NCBI GenBank assembly: GCA_002390525.1
Contig: DGPR01000037.1
Location: 385 to 11,092, forward strand
Source: Cellvibrionales bacterium UBA4435
GTDB lineage: Bacteria; Pseudomonadota; Gammaproteobacteria; Pseudomonadales; Porticoccaceae
DNA length: 10,708 bases
Reading direction: 5' to 3'
A program made the position numbers and the translations under genes. A model generated the notes under the pieces. It made no database searches. It was not told the origin of the DNA and saw nothing but the letters and a program-made list of their open reading frames with translations. Positions 6,203 to 10,708 of this stretch are shown piece by piece (the stretch's first letter is position 1; each line of letters begins with the position of its first letter).

Positions 6203-7285
6203 CTAGTACCTTTTTTTTATTTCAACCAACAGATCGGTTACCGGCTTTGGCATTCCAATCTCATGAGGCTTATTAGGATCATACCAAAGAATATCCTTTC
6301 TATTTAGCTCTATATTCTGTGCTACTGATTTTATCATGACTGGTGAATAATCTAAGTGATAATGACTAAAAGAATGACGACTAGATGGAAGTATTGACCA
6401 TGTTTTTGCAGATTGACCAAACTCATCACAAGAATTAGAAACTTCAGCAATATTATCACACTCTGGAAATGTCCATAAACCACCCCAAAGTTGATTAATT
6501 GGTCGCTTCTGCATTAAGAGCTTACCATCCAGATTAATCATAATTAAAAAGTAAACTGACTTAGAGGGTATTTTCTTAGTAGGTTTTTTTTTCGGATAAT
6601 TTTCAGGGTTTCCTGCGATAAAACTCTTACAGCTGTCACTAATAGGACATTTGTGACATTTTGGTTTTGATCGAGTACAGAGAGTGGCACCTAAGTCCAT
6701 GATGGCTTGTGTATAATCTGCAATTCTTTCAGTCGGAGTATAATTTTCGGCTGCTTTCCATAACAACTTCAACGTTTTGCTGTGTCCAGTCCAACCATCA
6801 ATAGACTCGTGTCTTGCAAGTACTCTCTTAACATTTCCGTCTAATATAGATGCACTTTTTTTATAGGCAATTGCACATATTGCTCCTGCTGTGGAGCGAC
6901 CTATTCCTGGCAAACTTTCTAAGCCTTCCTGGGTTTCTGGGAACACACCTTGATAGTGAGATAAAATAATTTTTGCTGTTTTATGTAAATTACTGGCACG
7001 TGCATAATAGCCAAGCCCACTCCAATGATGAAGAACTTTATTTTCGCTAGCTTGAGCCAAAGCCTCTAGGTCTGGGAAAGTTTTCATAAAACGATCATAG
7101 TATGGAATGACAGTGTTCACTTGTGTTTGCTGCAACATTATTTCAGAGACCCATACAGAATAGGCAGAGGGATTTTTTTGCCATGGCAAATCTTTGCGTC
7201 CAAACATATCAAACCACTGCAATAATTTAATTGAAAAAATATCTGATTGAGGCGTAAGTATTTTTTCGGAATCCGGGCTGATCAC
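6203..7285 (-). CDS. mutY: A/G-specific adenine DNA glycosylase MutY
   Basis: Removes adenine mispaired with 8-oxoguanine or guanine in base-excision repair. The 360-residue protein has all the catalytic parts: VSEIMLQQTQ with the catalytic Glu at 48, the helix-hairpin-helix LPGIGRSTAGAI (125-136), LDGNVKRVLAR with the catalytic Asp at 149, and the [4Fe-4S] cysteines 203, 210, 213 and 219 (C-x6-C-x2-C-x5-C). The C-terminal MutT-like domain (about 245-357) recognises 8-oxoG and includes the FSH loop in RHSFSHYHLD (303-312). The start is GTG (7283-7285), which overlaps the asmA stop by one base. It adds about ten residues relative to E. coli MutY, but no later start keeps the conserved LLQWFDMFGRKDLPW segment. 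The length is normal and the gene intact. Confidence 0.97.
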   Translation of the reverse strand: MISPDSEKILTPQSDIFSIKLLQWFDMFGRKDLPWQKNPSAYSVWVSEIMLQQTQVNTVIPYYDRFMKTFPDLEALAQASENKVLHHWSGLGYYARASNLHKTAKIILSHYQGVFPETQEGLESLPGIGRSTAGAICAIAYKKSASILDGNVKRVLARHESIDGWTGHSKTLKLLWKAAENYTPTERIADYTQAIMDLGATLCTRSKPKCHKCPISDSCKSFIAGNPENYPKKKPTKKIPSKSVYFLIMINLDGKLLMQKRPINQLWGGLWTFPECDNIAEVSNSCDEFGQSAKTWSILPSSRHSFSHYHLDYSPVMIKSVAQNIELNRKDILWYDPNKPHEIGMPKPVTDLLVEIKKRY

Positions 7286-9297
7286 TATTTGAATATGCCT
7301 TTCAATAAGGTATCTATAACTTGTTCCTTTATGTCTGCAGGTTTTATCTCATCATTTTCCGCAGACTGATTAATTTCAGATCCGGAGGGCTTAGAATTTA
7401 GCAAACCGTTAAATAACTTATCTTTTATCTTTTTCTTGAGTATCTGATTCATAAATTTTTTATCTGGCAAACAAAGAACTCTTCCATCACCCTCAAATGA
7501 ACCCTCACAACGTAGGGGTAAGTTTATATTTCTTATGCTCTTGCTTTTTATTGGGCAACCGTTTTCAGATGTTTTATCTCCGTCTAAATTGGCTTTTATA
7601 AGAAAGTTGTAAGACTGATCATTTAAGTTTACCTTTCCATCTCCTTCGATAGATAAATTACCTATACCACTGGTAAAATTCGGAATAGTGATAGTCTGTT
7701 CTTCTATTGAAAATTCCGATTCCAGATTATTTACTTTAGTATAATTCGGCCACACATACTCCGAAAAAGAGCGCTTTTCGATTATAGCCGCCATCTCACA
7801 ATAGCTCTTCTCAAAATTTAATTTATTTAATCTTAAATTTTTTGCGGTTATGTTACCAGTTCCAACAATGTTGTCTAAAACTTCATCCTGGGTTATGCCT
7901 TGGCTGACACCATTAAAATCTACCGAAAGTATTCCATCCATTTCTGAGGAATCACTCAAGAACATTAGTATCTTTTTTATATCTAAATTACTGATATTAC
8001 TTGTGAATCTGATACTACTATCATCTGTATTGATACGTGAGGAAAATTTAAAAGCTCCATTAAAAATTTCACCAGATAAATCTGCTAGCTGTATGATCTC
8101 TTTATTTGAAAATAAATTAAAATGGATATTTTTTACGAGAATTTGATCATAATTAAGACTACCAAGATTAATTTCTATATGACCTTTACCCCCCTGAAGA
8201 TGAGAAAAAGGTGCAAAAATTGGTGCTAAAAAAACAGCCTGGTTTTGATATGTCTCGTCATTTTTTGTATTTTTAATTTGGGCCTCATCGTTCTTTGATG
8301 CTCCCGTTGGAAAAATAAGATCGGAGCCAGTAAGTTTTATATTTAACTCACGTTGATCTTCAAATGTTAATGAGGCATCTCCAGTTAAAGTAAAATCATT
8401 TAATATGCTAACTATATTACTCATAGTTATCGATGTTTCAGATACAGAGAAACTCATTTGTATGGATAATTTTTTTAATTCTTCCGGAATACCCTCAAAA
8501 GGCAGCTTAACTAAGTTATTGTTTATAACTGATATGCTCCCTTCTGCTGTTGGCGCATTAAACAAGCTATCTACTACTAGATTTCCTTGTAATTGTGTTA
8601 AGCCAATATCGCTCTTGAAGGTTTTAAGTTCCATATAATGCTTATTGATATCATATTTAGCTTCAAGATTAACCTGAGCAGGTAAATTAGGGATACCCTC
8701 AACCTTAAGCACTCCTGAAAAATCTACTACTGCAGAGAGTATATCGTCATCTAAATTGATATCTTTCCCAGTAAGATTGACATCATCAAATTCTATTGAT
8801 TTTTGGTCTGCATCCATGATCGTCAGCTTAGATCTTTTAATATTTAAGCTTGCTATATCAAGCTCGAAAGGAATACTTGATGGATCAGGATTATTTAATT
8901 TCTCTTTTGTTTCTGACTGTGAAAAATCAGGACTATTATCTTGCGCTTTAGTTTCTGTGATGACTATATTTGCATTAACAACTGTTATAGCTTTTAAGCG
9001 TAATGTTTTTCCCAATATTGCTAACCAATCCAGACTAAAGCTGGCTTCATCAAATGTAATATTTGGAACACCTTTTCCTGATATTGATACATCACTTGTT
9101 GTAACTGCTAGGGTTGGAAAAAATGACCAGCTCAGATCCCCATCTATCACTAAATTAATTTGGTTCTCCTTAGCAAGCCTAGAAATTTGTGGCTTATAAT
9201 CATTTGGATCCATTCCATAAATAAAAAATGTCCCGGCTATAAAAGCTCCTACAATAGATATTCCTATAAGCCAGATAAGAGACCTCAGTAATTTCAA
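7285..9297 (-). CDS. AsmA family protein (TTG start)
   Basis: A 670-residue protein of the AsmA family. One N-terminal membrane anchor (about 5-27) is followed by the typical AsmA opening, INLVIDGDLSWSFFPTLAVT with VSISG, and a long periplasmic region of repeated beta strands. A C-terminal AsmA_2-like section holds DFNGVSQG, NITAKNLRLN and GIGNLSIEGDGKV. The end is a lysine-rich stretch and a short amphipathic helix (VIDTLLKGIF). Family members sit in the inner membrane and are linked to outer-membrane assembly; relatives (TamB, YhdP, YdbH) form lipid-transport bridges, so a role in the cell envelope is likely. The start is TTG (9295-9297), with a strong AAGGGG ribosome site (9306-9311) 8 bases upstream and no better ATG. 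It is the first gene of the operon with mutY and yggX. Confidence 0.9.
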   Translation of the reverse strand: MKLLRSLIWLIGISIVGAFIAGTFFIYGMDPNDYKPQISRLAKENQINLVIDGDLSWSFFPTLAVTTSDVSISGKGVPNITFDEASFSLDWLAILGKTLRLKAITVVNANIVITETKAQDNSPDFSQSETKEKLNNPDPSSIPFELDIASLNIKRSKLTIMDADQKSIEFDDVNLTGKDINLDDDILSAVVDFSGVLKVEGIPNLPAQVNLEAKYDINKHYMELKTFKSDIGLTQLQGNLVVDSLFNAPTAEGSISVINNNLVKLPFEGIPEELKKLSIQMSFSVSETSITMSNIVSILNDFTLTGDASLTFEDQRELNIKLTGSDLIFPTGASKNDEAQIKNTKNDETYQNQAVFLAPIFAPFSHLQGGKGHIEINLGSLNYDQILVKNIHFNLFSNKEIIQLADLSGEIFNGAFKFSSRINTDDSSIRFTSNISNLDIKKILMFLSDSSEMDGILSVDFNGVSQGITQDEVLDNIVGTGNITAKNLRLNKLNFEKSYCEMAAIIEKRSFSEYVWPNYTKVNNLESEFSIEEQTITIPNFTSGIGNLSIEGDGKVNLNDQSYNFLIKANLDGDKTSENGCPIKSKSIRNINLPLRCEGSFEGDGRVLCLPDKKFMNQILKKKIKDKLFNGLLNSKPSGSEINQSAENDEIKPADIKEQVIDTLLKGIFK

Positions 9298-9357
9298 TAT
9301 ATATACCCCTTAAATAAATTGTTATCTTCTAGTTAACACAAAAAACTAACCTTATAA

Positions 9358-9372
9358 AGATTAATATAATCT
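9358..9372. promoter_or_regulatory. Candidate operator palindrome upstream of asmA
   Basis: AGATTA-ATA-TAATCT is a perfect 6-base inverted repeat around a 3-base centre, about 60 bases before the asmA start. On the minus strand it overlaps AT-rich sequence that could hold the -10 region, and a TTGAAA lies a little upstream. The size and symmetry fit a dimeric regulator site. AT-rich palindromes arise easily by chance, so this is tentative. Confidence 0.25.
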
Positions 9373-9487
9373 GATTTTTAATTTCAATGAATGATTTTAT
9401 TTAACTTTACATAAATATTTAGTGTTTTTATCAAAAAAAAATTGTGGTTATATATAAGTTTTTGTTACTTAAATGTGTGGAAATCAA

Positions 9488-9539
9488 CCCTCTGCTTATG
9501 GAAGGGGTAAGCAGCTAACGCTATAAAATAGCTGACTTA
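9488..9539 (+). promoter_or_regulatory. Mutually exclusive hairpins in the hisB leader
   Basis: CTGCTTA (9492-9498) pairs perfectly with TAAGCAG (9508-9514) around a TGGAAGGGG loop. The same TAAGCAG, extended to TAAGCAGCTA (9508-9517), can instead pair with TAGCTG-A-CTTA (9529-9539), giving ten pairs with one bulged A. CCCT (9488-9491) can also pair with AGGG in the first loop. Two exclusive folds just before a terminator-like hairpin resemble an attenuator, a riboswitch-like leader or a small RNA. No histidine-rich leader peptide is visible. This is read from sequence only; function is inferred. Confidence 0.4.
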
Positions 9540-9568
9540 ATGATCTGTATGTGTGATCATAATTTTTT
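9540..9568 (+). terminator. Terminator-like hairpin upstream of hisB
   Basis: ATGATC (9540-9545) pairs with GATCAT (9555-9560) around a 9-base loop and is followed by AA and six T. The stem is short and half AT, so it is a moderate intrinsic terminator at best. It lies about 80 bases before the hisB start, where it could end a small upstream RNA or act as the conditional terminator of a leader. Confidence 0.45.
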
Positions 9569-9647
9569 AAGGTATTATTCATATTAGTAAGCCAAATTTT
9601 TAAGGCTACCCAATACCACATAAGACTCAGCGTTTGGAGAAAAACCT

Positions 9648-10241
9648 ATGATAGAACGGATGGCCAAAGTAAGTCGTGATACCCTCGAAACTCAAATTAC
9701 TGTTGAAGTCAATCTTGATGGAACAGGTATAGCTGATTTTGAAACAGGAGTTCCCTTTTTGGACCACATGCTAGATCAAATTTCACGACACGGTTTAATT
9801 GATATTTCTGTTAAGGCAAACGGTGATACTGAAATTGATGACCATCATACCGTTGAGGATGTTGGAATCACTATCGGGCAAGCGTTCAAGGATGCATTAG
9901 GTGATAAAAAAGGTATTCGTCGTTATGGGCATGCCTATGTTCCGTTAGATGAAGCTTTATCAAGAGTCGTAGTAGACTTTTCTGGGAGACCGGGTCTAGA
10001 AATGTTTGTAGATTTTTGTCGTCCTAGGGTTGGGGATTTTGATGTAGATTTAACTTATGAATTTTTTCAGGGTTTTGTTAACCATGCAGGTATTTCACTT
10101 CATATCGATAATATTCGAGGGAGCAACACCCATCACCAGATTGAAACTATATTTAAAGCCTTTGGACGAGCTCTAAGAATGGCTGTAGAGCTTGATCCTA
10201 GAATGCTAGGTGTAATGCCATCAACAAAAGGAACTTTATAG
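9648..10241 (+). CDS. hisB: Imidazoleglycerol-phosphate dehydratase
   Basis: Converts imidazole glycerol phosphate to imidazole acetol phosphate in histidine biosynthesis; a cytoplasmic enzyme that binds manganese in a 24-subunit assembly. The 197-residue protein is the single-function form, without the phosphatase domain fused in E. coli. The two metal-binding motifs are intact: DDHHTVED (64-71) and NTHHQIE (160-166), with [13 protein letters not shown] (37-49), [18 protein letters not shown] and MPSTKG at the end. GGAG (9636-9639), 8 bases before the ATG, supports this start, and the N-terminus ([12 protein letters not shown]) fits gammaproteobacterial HisB. In relatives hisH, hisA and hisF follow; here one small secreted-protein gene comes next and the window ends. 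Confidence 0.98.
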   Translation: MIERMAKVSRDTLETQITVEVNLDGTGIADFETGVPFLDHMLDQISRHGLIDISVKANGDTEIDDHHTVEDVGITIGQAFKDALGDKKGIRRYGHAYVPLDEALSRVVVDFSGRPGLEMFVDFCRPRVGDFDVDLTYEFFQGFVNHAGISLHIDNIRGSNTHHQIETIFKAFGRALRMAVELDPRMLGVMPSTKGTL

Positions 10242-10251
10242 AAATTAAACA

Positions 10252-10650
10252 ATGAAAATTCTAATTACAATATGTTCACTATTGCTCGCATTAATCCTTT
10301 CATCACCTTCTTTTAGCGAATGGACCAAAGTGGCTAAAATTGATGATGGAACTGTCTATTATGTGGATTTTGAGAGTATTAAAAAACAAGGTGGACATTC
10401 CTATTTTTGGGCTCTGTCTGATAGCCCAGAAGCATGTATGCACGGTCATTTGTCTGGAAAAACTCATAAAAAAGTTGACTGTATGTTAATGCGCTATCAG
10501 GATTTGAGTTTTAAAAATTACAAACAATCTATGGGACTTGGATCTGAGGATAGACAAAATAATTATAGTCCTAAAAATCAAGAGTGGGAATATCCTCAAC
10601 CTAACTCATCATCAGAAGCGATTCTAAAAGCAGTCTGCAGCGAGATGTAG
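10252..10650 (+). CDS. Secreted protein, surface-adhesin-E-like
   Basis: A 132-residue protein with a signal peptide (hydrophobic core ITICSLLLALILSS, cleavage near SFS-EW). The mature N-terminus, EWTKVAKIDDGTVYYVDFES, followed by a strand with FWALSD, resembles the small beta-rich domain called surface-adhesin protein E. The later part (VDCMLMRYQDLSF, YKQSMG, EWEYPQPNSSSEAILKAVC) has a pattern I recall from many uncharacterised marine gammaproteobacterial proteins. Cysteines at 62, 77 and 129 remain in the mature protein. It begins 10 bases after the hisB stop, so it is probably co-transcribed with hisB, but a link to histidine synthesis is not implied. The domain call is by pattern only. 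Confidence 0.7.
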   Translation: MKILITICSLLLALILSSPSFSEWTKVAKIDDGTVYYVDFESIKKQGGHSYFWALSDSPEACMHGHLSGKTHKKVDCMLMRYQDLSFKNYKQSMGLGSEDRQNNYSPKNQEWEYPQPNSSSEAILKAVCSEM

Positions 10651-10708
10651 TAGATTTTAACTAAACCTAATTACTAGCCTGCTTCTAACTTTGGTGGGGT
10701 AATCTTTA
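10651..10708 (+). other. Right-edge spacer, possible ribosome site of the next gene
   Basis: The last 58 bases hold no complete gene and no terminator. GGTGGGG at 10691-10697, 11 bases before the window end, could be the ribosome site of a gene starting just outside. By analogy with related his operons this would be hisH, but that is inference. Confidence 0.25.

Larger units (their letters stand above)
9298..9647. other. Divergent intergenic region between asmA and hisB
   Basis: A 350-base AT-rich spacer without a convincing gene. The asmA side holds the AAGGGG ribosome site and a palindrome. The middle (9421-9480) is very A/T-rich and holds -10-like TATATA/TATAAG strings (9449-9458) without a good -35. 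The hisB side holds competing hairpins, a terminator-like hairpin and the hisB ribosome site. Promoters for both directions must lie here, but I cannot place them with confidence. Confidence 0.6.

Noticed and set aside
7850..9199. Plus-strand open frames of 77-147 codons opposite asmA
   Set aside because: Antisense shadows of a long intact AsmA gene.
9421..9480. A sigma-70 promoter for the hisB leader at the TATATA strings
   Set aside because: No acceptable -35 box at 16-18 bases spacing; such strings are common in AT-rich DNA.
1..10708. CRISPR array, insertion sequence or prophage
   Set aside because: No regularly spaced repeats, transposase, integrase or phage genes were seen; the MORN repeats are protein-coding and diverged.

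Overview
The window is AT-rich (roughly one third G+C) and reads as chromosome of a Gammaproteobacterium, probably a pelagic marine one with a compact genome. The main reason is the conserved block asmA-mutY-yggX next to hisB, the neighbourhood seen in Pseudomonas and relatives. Gene ends overlap or lie only a few bases apart, and several secreted proteins of unknown function resemble types common in marine gammaproteobacteria. I cannot fix the genus; a SAR86-like or similar lineage is a guess.

Layout, left to right. 1-784 (minus strand): a small basic secreted protein, then a 46-codon DUF2256 zinc-ribbon gene that starts at TTG and overlaps the end of the previous gene by four bases, then a decayed reading frame that runs off the left edge. 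869-3363 (minus): a ten-unit MORN-repeat protein followed after 2 bases by a gamma-glutamyltranspeptidase with a signal peptide. 3473-4617 (plus): an exported Sel1-repeat protein, a possible 44-residue membrane peptide, a possible 25-codon leader ORF, and a DUF2237 protein, closed by a strong terminator that can work in both directions. 4764-5844 (minus): tRNA-Phe, an exported protein of unknown function and a VUT-family (queuosine-precursor type) transporter, with no visible terminator between the tRNA and the coding genes.

5927-9297 (minus) is the core operon asmA-mutY-yggX. It encodes an outer-membrane biogenesis or lipid-transport type AsmA protein, the adenine glycosylase that removes A opposite 8-oxoguanine, and the Fe(II)-trafficking/oxidative-protection protein YggX. 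MutY carries a [4Fe-4S] cluster and YggX protects such clusters, so these two make functional sense together. A 350-base divergent spacer follows, with a palindrome in front of asmA and, in front of hisB, mutually exclusive hairpins followed by a terminator-like hairpin. Then come hisB (histidine biosynthesis, plus strand) and a secreted protein of a surface-adhesin-E-like type, probably the start of a his operon that continues beyond the right edge.

No CRISPR array, insertion sequence, integrase or phage gene is visible. The most interesting items are the hisB leader structures, the overlooked DUF2256 gene with its coupled secreted partner, the MORN-GGT pair, and the short peptides ahead of DUF2237. 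None of these amounts to a demonstrated new system.
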